DNA of 64,000 nt from Pseudomonas canadensis (GTDB lineage: Bacteria; Pseudomonadota; Gammaproteobacteria; Pseudomonadales; Pseudomonadaceae), in the NCBI RefSeq assembly GCF_000503215.1, contig NZ_AYTD01000013.1, positions 424,009-488,008 of the forward strand, written 5' to 3'. Below are positions 1-10,516 of the stretch, one piece after another (the stretch's first letter is position 1; each line of letters starts with the position of its first letter). The position numbers and the translations under genes are program-made. The notes under the pieces were generated by a model. That model was given only the letters and a program-made list of their open reading frames with translations, did not search any database and had not been told where the DNA came from.

Positions 1-27
1 CGCTATCGCCGGCAAGCCGGCTCCTAC
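1..27. repeat. REP arm cut by window edge
   Basis: The first bases carry the right arm of a REP doublet (ATCGCCGGCAAGCCGGCTCC and flank), the same palindrome found many times in this window. Its partner arm lies outside the window. It sits just downstream of the amidohydrolase stop. Confidence 0.75.
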
Positions 28-43
28 GGAGGGCAGTGATGGC

Positions 44-1312
44 TTAGGCGGCGAGCTTGCCACAGGCGATTGCCGCCGACGCCGCGACCATTGCCCTGAG
101 CAACACCGCACAGCCCGCCGCCAGATCATCCGGCGCGGCATTCTCGATTTCGTTATGGCTGATGCCACCTTCACAGGGCACAAAAATCATCCCCGCCGGC
201 CCCAGCTCTGCGACAAAAATCGCGTCATGCCCGGCCCCGCTGACGATGTCCATGTTCGACAAACCCAGGCTATTTGCGGCATCGCGTACCGCATCCACAC
301 AGCCTTTGTCGAAGTACAACGGCGGGAAGTCAGCCGTGGGTTCCATTTCGAAACTCAGCCCATGTTTGGCGCAGGTGTCTTCAATGACCTGGCGCACTTG
401 GGCAATCATCGAATCCAATCGCGCCGGTTCCAGGTGGCGGAAGTCCAGGGTCATGCGCACCTCACCCGGAATTACGTTGCGCGAGCCGGGATACGCCTGC
501 AGGCAACCCACCGTGCCACACGCATGAGGCTGATGACCCAGCGCCGCCGCATTCACCGCCGCCACTACGGCCGCCGCGCCCACCAGGGCATCCTTGCGCA
601 GGTGCATCGGCGTCGGCCCCGCATGAGCCTCAACGCCGCGCAGCTTCAGGTCGAACCACTTCTGCCCGAGGGCGCCAAGCACCACACCGATGGTTTTCTT
701 CTCGTCCTCAAGAATCGGGCCTTGCTCGATGTGTGCTTCGAAATACGCACCCACCTTATGCCCACTGACCGGCCGCGAGCCCGCATAGCCAATCGCATTC
801 AATGCATCGCCGACACTGACGCCGTCCACATCGACCTTGGCCAGTGTGTCCGCCAGGGTGAACTTCTCGGCGAACACGCCGGAGCCCATCATGCACGGCG
901 GGAAGCGCGAGCCTTCCTCGTTGGTCCACACCACCACTTCCAGCGGCGCCTCGGTTTCCAACTTGAGGTCATTGAGCGTACGCAGCACTTCCACACCCGC
1001 CAGCACGCCAAAGCAACCGTCAAACTTGCCACCGGTGGGCTGGGTGTCGATGTGGCTGCCAGTCATCACCGGTGGCAGGTTCGGATCGCGCCCCGGACGA
1101 CGGGCGAAAATGTTGCCGATGCCGTCGACGGTCACGGTGCAGCCGGCCTCTTCGCACCACTGCACGAACAGGTCGCGGGCCTTGCGGTCAAGGTCGGTAA
1201 GGGCCAGGCGACAGACGCCGCCCTTGGGGGTGGCGCCGAGCTTGGCCAGGTCCATCAGCGACTGCCACAGGCGGTCGCGGTTGATTTGCAGGACGTCGAG
1301 GGCAGCGTTCAT
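44..1312 (-). CDS. Zn-dependent N-carbamoyl amino acid / beta-ureidopropionate amidohydrolase (M20 family)
   Basis: The 422-residue product is a binuclear-metal M20 amidase of the hydantoinase/carbamoylase group. It probably releases beta-alanine (or an amino acid), CO2 and ammonia from the N-carbamoyl product of HydA. Visible motifs are SHIDT (H87, D89), the bridging D98 in GGKFDG, the NEEGSRF glutamates (E132, E133), H194 in AHIEQGP and a C-terminal GAGHDA. The ATG at 1312 was chosen because AGGAG lies 7 nt upstream and the family domain begins there; the frame stays open 93 codons further but that stretch is not family-like. It follows the NCS1 permease on the same strand and is divergent from hydA-preTA. 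Substrate (N-carbamoyl-beta-alanine, allantoate or N-carbamoyl amino acid) cannot be fixed from sequence; the dihydropyrimidine neighbours favour the first. Confidence 0.9.
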   Translation of the reverse strand: MNAALDVLQINRDRLWQSLMDLAKLGATPKGGVCRLALTDLDRKARDLFVQWCEEAGCTVTVDGIGNIFARRPGRDPNLPPVMTGSHIDTQPTGGKFDGCFGVLAGVEVLRTLNDLKLETEAPLEVVVWTNEEGSRFPPCMMGSGVFAEKFTLADTLAKVDVDGVSVGDALNAIGYAGSRPVSGHKVGAYFEAHIEQGPILEDEKKTIGVVLGALGQKWFDLKLRGVEAHAGPTPMHLRKDALVGAAAVVAAVNAAALGHQPHACGTVGCLQAYPGSRNVIPGEVRMTLDFRHLEPARLDSMIAQVRQVIEDTCAKHGLSFEMEPTADFPPLYFDKGCVDAVRDAANSLGLSNMDIVSGAGHDAIFVAELGPAGMIFVPCEGGISHNEIENAAPDDLAAGCAVLLRAMVAASAAIACGKLAA

Positions 1313-1401
1313 GGGTGATCTCCTCAAGCTACATTTCTTATGGATTGACTCAATTCCATCAATGGAATGCGCTCCAACATGTGGTTTGCATTTCAAATTA
1401 T

Positions 1402-2889
1402 CTACAGTGGTGTTTTCACCGCGACCGGGCTGGCCCCGCGTTTGGCATTCAGGCCGTAATACAGCAAGCCACCCAAGGCCGAACCGGTAAACCAGCCATA
1501 GCTGTAGAACCAGCTGAACGCATCGCTGCCCAGCGACAGCAAGGTCAGCACCACCGGCACGCCAAAGGCGATGAAGCCGCTCCAGTTCCACGCCGGGTAG
1601 ATGTCGTCGCGGTATAGGCCGGCCAGATCAAGCTGCTGTTTGCGGGTGATGAAGTAGTCCACCACCATGATCCCGGCAATGGGCCCCAGCAGGCTTGAAT
1701 AGCCCAGCAACCAGTTCGAATACACGGTTTCCAGGCTCACGTCGGACACGATCAGGCCGAGCTTTTTCAGCAGCTCATGGCCCATCAGCGCCAGCCCCAC
1801 CAGGCCGGTCAGGATCACTGCCGTGGTGCGGTTGATCAGCTTGGGCGCGATGTTCTGGAAGTCATTGGTGGGCGACACAATGTTCGCCGCCGTGTTGGTA
1901 GACAAAGTCGCGACGATGATCAATGCCATCGCCACAGCCACCCACACCGGGCTCTGGATATGCCCGATCAGGGTCACCGGGTCGGACACGCTGACGCCCA
2001 CCAGTTTCACCGAGGCGGCGGTCATGATCACGCCGAGGGCGGCGAACAGGAACATGGTCAGCGGCAGGCCGAAGATCTGCCCGAGGATCTGGTCCTTCTG
2101 GCTTTTGGCGTAGCGGCTGAAGTCCGGGATATTTAGCGATAGGGTGGCCCAGAAGCCCACCATCGCGGTGAGGCCGGCCATGAAGTAACCGGTGAGGCTC
2201 GCGCCCTCCGGGCGTTTCGGCGGGATCGCCATCAACTCACTGATCGACACATTGGGCATCGCCCACACCAGCAAGCCAATGCCCACCGCCACCAGCAACG
2301 GCGCCGACAAGGTTTCCAGGCGCTTGATCGATTCGGCACCGCGCAGCACCACCCACAAATTCAGGCACCAGAAAATCATGAAGCCGATCACTTCACCCGT
2401 GCCGTCGAGGGACTTCCAACCCTCGAAAATCGAGCCGAGGAACAGGTGGATCGCCAGCCCACCAAACATCGTCTGGATACCAAACCAGCCACAGGCCACC
2501 AGCGCGCGGATCAGGCACGGCACGTTGGAACCCAGGATGCCGAACGACGAGCGCAGCAGCACCGGAAACGGAATGCCGTACTTGGTGCCGGGGAAGGCGT
2601 TAAGCGTGAGCGGGATCAACACCACGATGTTTGCCAGCAGGATCGCCATCAGCGCCTCGCCTACCGATAAGCCGAAATACGCGGTGAGCACCCCGCCCAA
2701 GGTGTAGGTCGGCACGCAGATCGACATGCCGACCCACAGCGCGGTGATGTGCCACTTGTTCCAGGTGCGTTCGTGCACCTTGGTCGGTGCCATGTCGTGG
2801 TTGTAGCGCGGGCTGTCGAGGACGTCGGGGCCGGCGTCGAGTTCGTACAGGCCGTTGCGTTCAATGACTTGCGATCTGTTCTGTTGCAT
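1402..2889 (-). CDS. NCS1 family nucleobase/hydantoin:cation symporter
   Basis: The 495-residue inner-membrane protein has about 12 hydrophobic segments and resembles the NCS1 (cytosine/purine/uracil/thiamine/allantoin) permeases. The N-terminal NKWHITALWVGMSICVPTY stretch is typical of the family. GGAG precedes the ATG at 2889 by about 5 nt. It lies 89 nt upstream of the amidohydrolase on the same strand, so the two are probably co-transcribed. Together with hydA-preTA across the divergent intergenic region, it most likely imports uracil, thymine, a dihydropyrimidine or a hydantoin. NCS1 specificity cannot be read from the sequence alone. Confidence 0.9.
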   Translation of the reverse strand: MQQNRSQVIERNGLYELDAGPDVLDSPRYNHDMAPTKVHERTWNKWHITALWVGMSICVPTYTLGGVLTAYFGLSVGEALMAILLANIVVLIPLTLNAFPGTKYGIPFPVLLRSSFGILGSNVPCLIRALVACGWFGIQTMFGGLAIHLFLGSIFEGWKSLDGTGEVIGFMIFWCLNLWVVLRGAESIKRLETLSAPLLVAVGIGLLVWAMPNVSISELMAIPPKRPEGASLTGYFMAGLTAMVGFWATLSLNIPDFSRYAKSQKDQILGQIFGLPLTMFLFAALGVIMTAASVKLVGVSVSDPVTLIGHIQSPVWVAVAMALIIVATLSTNTAANIVSPTNDFQNIAPKLINRTTAVILTGLVGLALMGHELLKKLGLIVSDVSLETVYSNWLLGYSSLLGPIAGIMVVDYFITRKQQLDLAGLYRDDIYPAWNWSGFIAFGVPVVLTLLSLGSDAFSWFYSYGWFTGSALGGLLYYGLNAKRGASPVAVKTPL

Positions 2890-4920
<2,031 letters not shown>

Positions 4921-4935
4921 AAGCGGCCTTCGGCC

Positions 4936-5028
4936 TATCGCGGGCAAGTCGAATCGTCGCACCGCCGGCTCCCACATTTGAACGATGTGAACCCGATCCC
5001 ATGTGGGAGCTGGCTTGCCTGCGATAAA
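4936..5028. repeat. REP doublet with an interrupted left arm
   Basis: The right arm (ATGTGGGAGCTGGCTTGCCT, 5001-5020, plus flank) pairs with a left arm that carries about 16 extra bases (roughly 4949-4964) between its CGGGCAAG and CGGCTCCCACAT parts. It fills the hydA-preT gap. Confidence 0.7.
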
Positions 5029-5097
5029 GCCAGCAACGGCAACACAAAAACCAATGCCCATCAGAGGCAGCACCTCAATAACCGTGAGGCCACCACC

Positions 5098-6465
5098 GTG
5101 ATCCAGACCCTGACCCACCTCCCCCATCCCGTTGAGGATGGCGCCACCCTCGCCAGCCACTTCACCGACCTGGCACCGCCCCTCAATGCGCGCCAGGCGC
5201 AACTGGAAGCGTCGCGCTGCTTGTATTGCTACGATGCACCGTGCGTGAACGCGTGCCCCAGCGAGATCGATATCCCCTCGTTTATCCGCAATATCCACAC
5301 CGAAAACGTGCAAGGCGCGGCGCAGAAAATCCTCTCGGCCAATATCCTCGGCGGCAGTTGCGCGCGGGTCTGCCCCACGGAGATTTTGTGCCAGCAGGCC
5401 TGCGTGCGTAACAACGCCGAAGAGTGCGCACCGGTGCTGATCGGCCTGCTGCAACGTTATGCCGTCGACAATGCCCACTTCACCGAGCATCCCTTCCACC
5501 GCGCCGCGTCCACCGGCAAGCGCATCGCCGTGGTCGGTGCCGGCCCCGCTGGCCTGGCTTGCGCCCACCGCAGTGCGTTGCACGGTCATGACGTGGTGAT
5601 CTTCGAAGCGCGGGAAAAGGCCGGCGGCCTGAATGAATACGGGATCGCCAAGTACAAGCTGGTGGATGACTTCGCGCAAAAGGAGCTGGATTTCCTGCTG
5701 CAGATCGGTGGCATCGAGATTCGCCACGGCCAGCGCCTGGGTGACAACCTCACGCTCAGTGAACTGCACCAGCAATTCGACTCAGTGTTCCTCGGCCTCG
5801 GCTTGGCCGCCAGCAAACAACTCGGCCTGCCCCATGAAGACGCCCCCGGCCTGCTCGCCGCCACCGACTACATTCGCGAGCTGCGCCAGGCCGATGACCT
5901 GACCCAACTGCCCCTGGCCGACCGCTGCATCGTGCTCGGCGCCGGCAACACCGCCATCGACATGGCCGTGCAGATGGCCCGTCTCGGTGCGCGCGATGTG
6001 AACCTCGTCTACCGGCGTGGCTTGGCGGACATGGGCGCCACTCATCACGAACAGGACATCGCCAAGGCCAACCAGGTCCGCCTGCTGACCTGGGCCCAGC
6101 CGGAGGCCGTGCTGCTGGACGATCAGGGCCATGTGCGTGGCATGCGCTTCTTGCGCACTCGCATGGAAAACGGCCGTTTGCACTCGACCGGCGAAACCTT
6201 CGAACTGGCGGCCGATGCGATCTTCAAGGCCATCGGCCAGGGCTTCGACAGCGAGGCACTGCATGATCCACTGGCCCAGCAACTGCAGCGTGTCGGTGAA
6301 CGGATCTTTGTCGATGAGCAGCTGCGCACCAGCATTCCCGGGGTGTACGCGGGCGGCGATTGCGTCAGCCTCGGCCAGGACCTCACCGTGCAAGCCGTGC
6401 AACACGGCAAGCTGGCCGCCGAGGCCATCCATGCCCAACTCATGCTGAATGTGGAGGCTGCGTAA
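5098..6465 (+). CDS. preT: NAD-dependent dihydropyrimidine dehydrogenase, NADH/FAD subunit PreT
   Basis: The 455-residue subunit delivers electrons from NAD(P)H to PreA for reduction of uracil and thymine. The N-terminal region has the cysteine clusters for two [4Fe-4S] centres (CLYCYDAPCVNACP and CARVCPTEILCQQAC). It is followed by an FAD-binding VVGAGPAGLA and a second Rossmann motif IVLGAGNTAID. The start is taken as GTG 5098, because GAGG lies 8 nt upstream and homologous proteins start near there; the frame stays open 40 codons upstream into a REP-like stretch. The stop overlaps the preA ATG by one base (TAATG), indicating translational coupling. Confidence 0.93.
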   Translation: MIQTLTHLPHPVEDGATLASHFTDLAPPLNARQAQLEASRCLYCYDAPCVNACPSEIDIPSFIRNIHTENVQGAAQKILSANILGGSCARVCPTEILCQQACVRNNAEECAPVLIGLLQRYAVDNAHFTEHPFHRAASTGKRIAVVGAGPAGLACAHRSALHGHDVVIFEAREKAGGLNEYGIAKYKLVDDFAQKELDFLLQIGGIEIRHGQRLGDNLTLSELHQQFDSVFLGLGLAASKQLGLPHEDAPGLLAATDYIRELRQADDLTQLPLADRCIVLGAGNTAIDMAVQMARLGARDVNLVYRRGLADMGATHHEQDIAKANQVRLLTWAQPEAVLLDDQGHVRGMRFLRTRMENGRLHSTGETFELAADAIFKAIGQGFDSEALHDPLAQQLQRVGERIFVDEQLRTSIPGVYAGGDCVSLGQDLTVQAVQHGKLAAEAIHAQLMLNVEAA

Positions 6466-7739
6466 TGGCCGATCTCTCGATTGTATTTGCCGGTATCAAA
6501 GCCCCTAACCCGTTCTGGCTGGCCTCCGCGCCGCCTACCGACAAGGCCTACAACGTGGTGCGCGCCTTCGAAGCCGGTTGGGGCGGCGTGGTGTGGAAAA
6601 CCCTGGGCGAAGATCCGGCGGCGGTCAACGTGTCGTCGCGTTACTCGGCGCATTACGGCGCCAACCGTGAAGTGCTGGGCATCAACAATATCGAGCTGAT
6701 CACCGACCGCTCGCTGGAGATCAACCTGCGGGAAATCACCCAGGTGAAAAAGGATTGGCCCGACCGCGCGCTGATCGTGTCGCTGATGGTGCCGTGCGTC
6801 GAGGAATCCTGGAAAAACATCCTGCCGCTGGTGGAAGCCACGGGTTGCGACGGCATCGAACTGAACTTCGGTTGCCCCCACGGCATGCCGGAGCGTGGCA
6901 TGGGCGCGGCGGTGGGCCAGGTGCCGGAATATGTGGAACAGGTGACGCGCTGGTGCAAGACGTATTGCTCGCTGCCGGTGATCGTCAAGCTCACGCCGAA
7001 TATCACCGACATCCGCGTGGCGGCGCGGGCAGCGTATCGCGGCGGCGCGGATGCGGTGTCGCTGATCAACACCATCAACTCCATCACCAGCGTCGACCTG
7101 GAACGCATGGTCGCGCTGCCCGTCGTCGGCACGCAAAGCACCCACGGCGGTTATTGCGGCTCGGCGGTCAAGCCGATCGCGCTGAACATGGTCGCCGAAA
7201 TCGCCCGCGACCCGCAGACCCAAGGCCTGCCGATCTGCGGCATTGGCGGCATCGGCAATTGGCGTGACGCGGCGGAGTTTGTCGCCCTGGGCTGCGGTGC
7301 GGTGCAGGTGTGCACGGCGGCGATGCTGCATGGGTTTCGGATTGTGGAGGAGATGAAGGACGGGCTGTCACGATGGATGGACAGTCAGGGATACAAAAGC
7401 CTGCAGGATTTTTCCGGGCGGGCGGTGGGAAATACGACGGATTGGAAGTACCTGGACATCAACTATCAGGTGATTGCGAAGATCGATCAGGAGGCGTGCA
7501 TTGGCTGTGGGCGTTGCCATATTGCCTGTGAGGACACCTCGCACCAGGCCATCTCCAGTTTGAAACAGGCGGATGGCACGCATAAATACGAGGTGATCGA
7601 TGACGAGTGCGTGGGCTGCAACCTGTGCCAGATCACCTGCCCGGTGGCGGACTGTATCGAGATGGTGCCGATGGACACGGGCAAGCCATTTTTGAATTGG
7701 ACGCAGGATCCGAGGAACCCATACAGGGAGGCTGTGTAA
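6465..7739 (+). CDS. preA: NAD-dependent dihydropyrimidine dehydrogenase, catalytic subunit PreA
   Basis: The 424-residue FMN-dependent TIM-barrel (DHOD-like) subunit reduces uracil and thymine to the dihydro forms. The C-terminus carries a two-cluster ferredoxin domain (CIGCGRCHIAC and CVGCNLCQITCPVADC). The length equals that of E. coli-type PreA. The start is the ATG overlapping the preT stop; 35 upstream codons in the same frame lie inside preT and are not homologous. With hydA and the divergent amidohydrolase, three steps of the reductive pyrimidine pathway are present; the beta-alanine aminotransferase is not in the window. Confidence 0.95.
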   Translation: MADLSIVFAGIKAPNPFWLASAPPTDKAYNVVRAFEAGWGGVVWKTLGEDPAAVNVSSRYSAHYGANREVLGINNIELITDRSLEINLREITQVKKDWPDRALIVSLMVPCVEESWKNILPLVEATGCDGIELNFGCPHGMPERGMGAAVGQVPEYVEQVTRWCKTYCSLPVIVKLTPNITDIRVAARAAYRGGADAVSLINTINSITSVDLERMVALPVVGTQSTHGGYCGSAVKPIALNMVAEIARDPQTQGLPICGIGGIGNWRDAAEFVALGCGAVQVCTAAMLHGFRIVEEMKDGLSRWMDSQGYKSLQDFSGRAVGNTTDWKYLDINYQVIAKIDQEACIGCGRCHIACEDTSHQAISSLKQADGTHKYEVIDDECVGCNLCQITCPVADCIEMVPMDTGKPFLNWTQDPRNPYREAV

Positions 7740-7748
7740 CCCGAAATA

Positions 7749-7796
7749 TTGTGGTGAGCGAGCTTGCCTCGCGCGGGGCAAGCCCGCTCACCACAA
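7749..7796. terminator. Long hairpin between convergent preA and TetR gene
   Basis: TTGTGGTGAGCG pairs with CGCTCACCACAA, with further partly paired bases inside, and the right arm is followed by an A-run on the plus strand. The A-run is a T-run for minus-strand transcripts. The position between convergent genes suggests a bidirectional terminator. The arms belong to a REP-like family also seen at 31515. Confidence 0.6.
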
Positions 7797-7818
7797 AAAT
7801 GGGATGAGCTCACCGATA

Positions 7819-8439
7819 TCAAGGCTCCAATCCAATCCCCCGCAAAATCACACCTGTCACCGTCTGTATCGCTCTCTCGAACTGCATATCCGACAACGGC
7901 TGGTGCTCATTCAAGATCTTCACCTGATGATCAAAGTCGGCATAGTGCTGGGTCGAGGCCCAGATCATGTATAGCAGGCTCGACGGCTCCACCGGCAGGA
8001 TGCGTTTGTCTTCCACCCACTGGCGAATTTTCGCTTCCTTCATCTTGGCCCAGTCGTACAGGCTCTCATCCAGCGCCTCACCGAGCGTCGGCGCGCCGTG
8101 GATGATTTCATTGGCCCAGACTTTTGAACCATACGGCCGCGTGCGCGAGCGCTGCATCTTGGCGCGGATGTAGCTGCTGAGCACCACCCGTGGATCGTCG
8201 AAGGTCTCGAAACTCAGGGCATCCTGCTTCCATACTTCCAGCAGGTCGAACAGTACCGCGCTGTACAGCTCGCTCTTGGTGGTGAAGTAGTAATGCAGGT
8301 TGGAGCGCGGCAATTGCGCTTCTTCGGCGATATCCGCCATGGCGGTGCTGCCGTAGCCTTTTTCGGCGAAGATTTTCTCCGCCGCCAGCAGAATTTTCTC
8401 GACGTTGACCCGACGAATTCCGATCTTGTGATTGCCCAT
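7819..8439 (-). CDS. TetR family regulator, RutR-like
   Basis: The 206-residue protein has a TetR N-terminal helix-turn-helix (about residues 14-60, with GYGSTAMADIAEEAQLPRS and LHYYFTTK) and a C-terminal ligand domain of the RutR type. RutR family members sense uracil or thymine, so control of the adjacent pyrimidine genes is a reasonable inference. AGGGAG stands 5 nt before the ATG at 8439; the 43 upstream codons in frame do not resemble the family. It faces preA. Confidence 0.88.
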   Translation of the reverse strand: MGNHKIGIRRVNVEKILLAAEKIFAEKGYGSTAMADIAEEAQLPRSNLHYYFTTKSELYSAVLFDLLEVWKQDALSFETFDDPRVVLSSYIRAKMQRSRTRPYGSKVWANEIIHGAPTLGEALDESLYDWAKMKEAKIRQWVEDKRILPVEPSSLLYMIWASTQHYADFDHQVKILNEHQPLSDMQFERAIQTVTGVILRGIGLEP

Positions 8440-8582
8440 AAGGGCTCCCTGACAACAACTTGGCTTAAAGACTACCATCGGCTCTAGATCGCGGCGACAG
8501 GCCATAATGAAACTTCTGACGCGAACCTTTCCCCTGCAAATCGGATTGGTTAGGATCGCGGTCCCCATGAAGGATCATTGCA

Positions 8583-9026
8583 ATGACTATTCGACCTCGC
8601 GTGGCCACTGACGACCCCATGCTGGGCGCACTCTGGGAGCGCTCGGTGCGGGCCACCCATGACTTCCTCCCCGAGGATGACATTCAACGTCTGCTACCCC
8701 TGGTGCGCGACACCTACCTGCCCATGCCCGCACTGGATGTGTGGGTGTATGAGGACCAGAACGGCATCGCCGGCTTCATCGGCACTGGCGGGCACAACGT
8801 GGAAATGCTGTTTATCGAGCCCGACCGCCGTGGCCAGGGCATCGGCCGCCAATTGCTGGACCACGCCCGCGCCCGTCACGACGCCCTCACGGTGGACGTG
8901 AACGAACAAAACCCCCAGGCCGTGGGTTTCTACCTGCATTATGGTTTTATCCAGGTCGCGCGCTCGCCGCTGGATGGCGAAGGCAAGCCCTTTCCCTTGC
9001 TGCACATGACTCTACCGACTCCCTGA
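8583..9026 (+). CDS. GNAT family N-acetyltransferase
   Basis: The 147-residue single-domain GNAT protein has the acetyl-CoA motif RRGQGIGRQLL at about residues 81-91, and a C-terminal NPQAVGFYLHYGF strand-helix typical of the fold. It resembles small YjaB-type acetyltransferases. The substrate is not inferable. It is divergent from the TetR gene and 18 nt upstream of copC, so it may share transcripts with copCD. Confidence 0.85.
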   Translation: MTIRPRVATDDPMLGALWERSVRATHDFLPEDDIQRLLPLVRDTYLPMPALDVWVYEDQNGIAGFIGTGGHNVEMLFIEPDRRGQGIGRQLLDHARARHDALTVDVNEQNPQAVGFYLHYGFIQVARSPLDGEGKPFPLLHMTLPTP

Positions 9027-9044
9027 CCTTGAAGGTATTGAACA

Positions 9045-9410
9045 ATGTTGATCAAGAAAAGCCTCACCACCGTCGCCCTGCTCGCCTCCCTGCTGGGAGC
9101 CTCCGCTGCATTTGCCCACGCGCACCTCAAGAGCGCTGAACCGGCGGCCGACAGCAGCGTCAGCGCGCCTAAAGACCTGCGCCTGACCTTCAGCGAAGGC
9201 GTCGAGGCCACCTTCACCAAAGTGTCCCTGAGCAAGGACGGCACCGAAGTCGCCATCAAGGGCCTGGAAACACCGGACGCCGACAAAAAAATCCTGGTCG
9301 TCACTCCGGCCGCACCCTTGGCGGCCGGTCACTACAAAGTGGTGTGGAACGCGGTCTCGGTCGACACTCATAAGAGCAACGGTGAATACAGCTTCAAGGT
9401 CGGCCAATAA
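9045..9410 (+). CDS. copC: CopC-domain periplasmic copper-binding protein
   Basis: The 121-residue protein has a signal peptide ending AFA, giving a mature protein starting HAHLKSAEPAAD. An N-terminal histidine followed by this motif is the Cu(II)-binding hallmark of CopC. The immunoglobulin-like domain fills the rest, ending with the usual VSVDTHKSNGEYSFKV. copD follows after 3 nt. CopC and CopD are thought to move copper from periplasm to cytoplasm. Confidence 0.93.
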   Translation: MLIKKSLTTVALLASLLGASAAFAHAHLKSAEPAADSSVSAPKDLRLTFSEGVEATFTKVSLSKDGTEVAIKGLETPDADKKILVVTPAAPLAAGHYKVVWNAVSVDTHKSNGEYSFKVGQ

Positions 9411-9413
9411 CCC

Positions 9414-10271
9414 ATGGCAACGCTGCTGGTGCTGTGCCGTTTCCTGCACTTCATCGTCGTGCTGCTGATGTTCGGGGCTTGTGCATTCAGGCCCTGGCTG
9501 CTCGGCGCTGAAGCGCAACCGGCGCTGGACCGGCAACTTGAGCGCATCACCCGCGGGCTGGCCTGGCTGGCATTATTCTCTGGCGTGGCCTGGCTGCTGT
9601 TGATTACCGCCAGCATGGCGGGCAGCTGGGACGCGGCGCTGCAACCGGCCACCGTGCAGTTGGTGCTGGGCAAGACCTTCTTTGGCCAGGTGTGGGTGTG
9701 GCACCTGTTGCTGAACCTGTTGCTGGTGATCGTGCTGGCCAAACCCTGGCGGATGCTGCGCCTGCCGGTCATTGCGCTGCTGCTGGCGACCTTGGCGCCA
9801 GTGGGCCATGGCGCCATGCTCGATGGGCTCAGCGGCCAGTTGCTGATCCTCAATCAGGTGGTGCACCTGGTGTGCGTCGGTGCATGGCTCGGCGGCTTGC
9901 TGTTGCTGGTGTTGATCCTCAGGCAATCGCCAACCCTGGTACTTGAGCCGATCCTGCGGCGGTTCAGCGGCGTGGGTTATGGGCTGGTCGCCGGGTTGCT
10001 GGTGACCGGCTTGATCAACGTGCGCGTACTGACCGGGCAATTCTGGCCCACGCCGTTGTTCAACGGGTTCGCGCTGATCCTGTTGATCAAAGTATTTCTG
10101 GTGCTGGGCATGCTGGCGTTGGCGCTGCTGAACCGGCTGCGTATCGAGCGCTGTGAACAACGCCTGGGCAGTTTGAACTCCAGTGTGATGCTGGAGTGGC
10201 TGCTGGGTGTTGCAGCGGTGGCCGCCGTCTCGCTGTTGGGTACCCTTCCGCCGATGGTCATGGCTGCCTGA
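9414..10271 (+). CDS. copD: CopD family copper import membrane protein
   Basis: The 285-residue protein has about eight hydrophobic helices and the CopD arrangement (N-terminal LCRFLHFIVVLLMFGA, a later LLILNQVVHLVCVGAWLGG). It follows copC by 3 nt, as in many pseudomonads, and probably accepts copper from CopC. The gene ends before a REP doublet. Confidence 0.9.
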   Translation: MATLLVLCRFLHFIVVLLMFGACAFRPWLLGAEAQPALDRQLERITRGLAWLALFSGVAWLLLITASMAGSWDAALQPATVQLVLGKTFFGQVWVWHLLLNLLLVIVLAKPWRMLRLPVIALLLATLAPVGHGAMLDGLSGQLLILNQVVHLVCVGAWLGGLLLLVLILRQSPTLVLEPILRRFSGVGYGLVAGLLVTGLINVRVLTGQFWPTPLFNGFALILLIKVFLVLGMLALALLNRLRIERCEQRLGSLNSSVMLEWLLGVAAVAAVSLLGTLPPMVMAA

Positions 10272-10295
10272 ATCCCGCGTTGCAACTCACTCAAC

Positions 10296-10380
10296 TGTAG
10301 GAGCCCGGCTTGCCGGCGATGGGGGCCGCAAGCCTTGCACCAACACCGATACCGCCATCACCGACAAGCCGGGCTCCTGC
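10296..10380. repeat. REP doublet (REPIN-like) downstream of copD
   Basis: Inverted arms CTGTAGGAGCCCGGCTTGCC and GACAAGCCGGGCTCCTGC are separated by about 45 bases. It lies after copD and ahead of the OprD promoter region. Confidence 0.8.
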
Positions 10381-10461
10381 GGGGTAGTGGCTAGCGCGCC
10401 AAGTCATCGTATAACCACAGCTTGACAGCCCTCGAAATTCTCGCAAATATTGCCCCTCCTG

Positions 10462-10482
10462 TTGTACGACAACGTATGACAA
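10462..10482. promoter_or_regulatory. Candidate GntR/FadR-type operator pair upstream of the OprD porin
   Basis: TTGTACGACAA (10462-10472) fits the FadR-subfamily pattern TNGTNNNACNA, and a second GTATGAC core (10474-10480) follows directly. A 14-base stretch here (TGTTGTACGACAAC) matches AGTCATACGACAAC upstream of the uronate operon at 11 of 14 positions. Confidence 0.55.
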
Positions 10483-10516
10483 ATAATAAAAACAACAATA
10501 TAAAGGGAGCGTCACT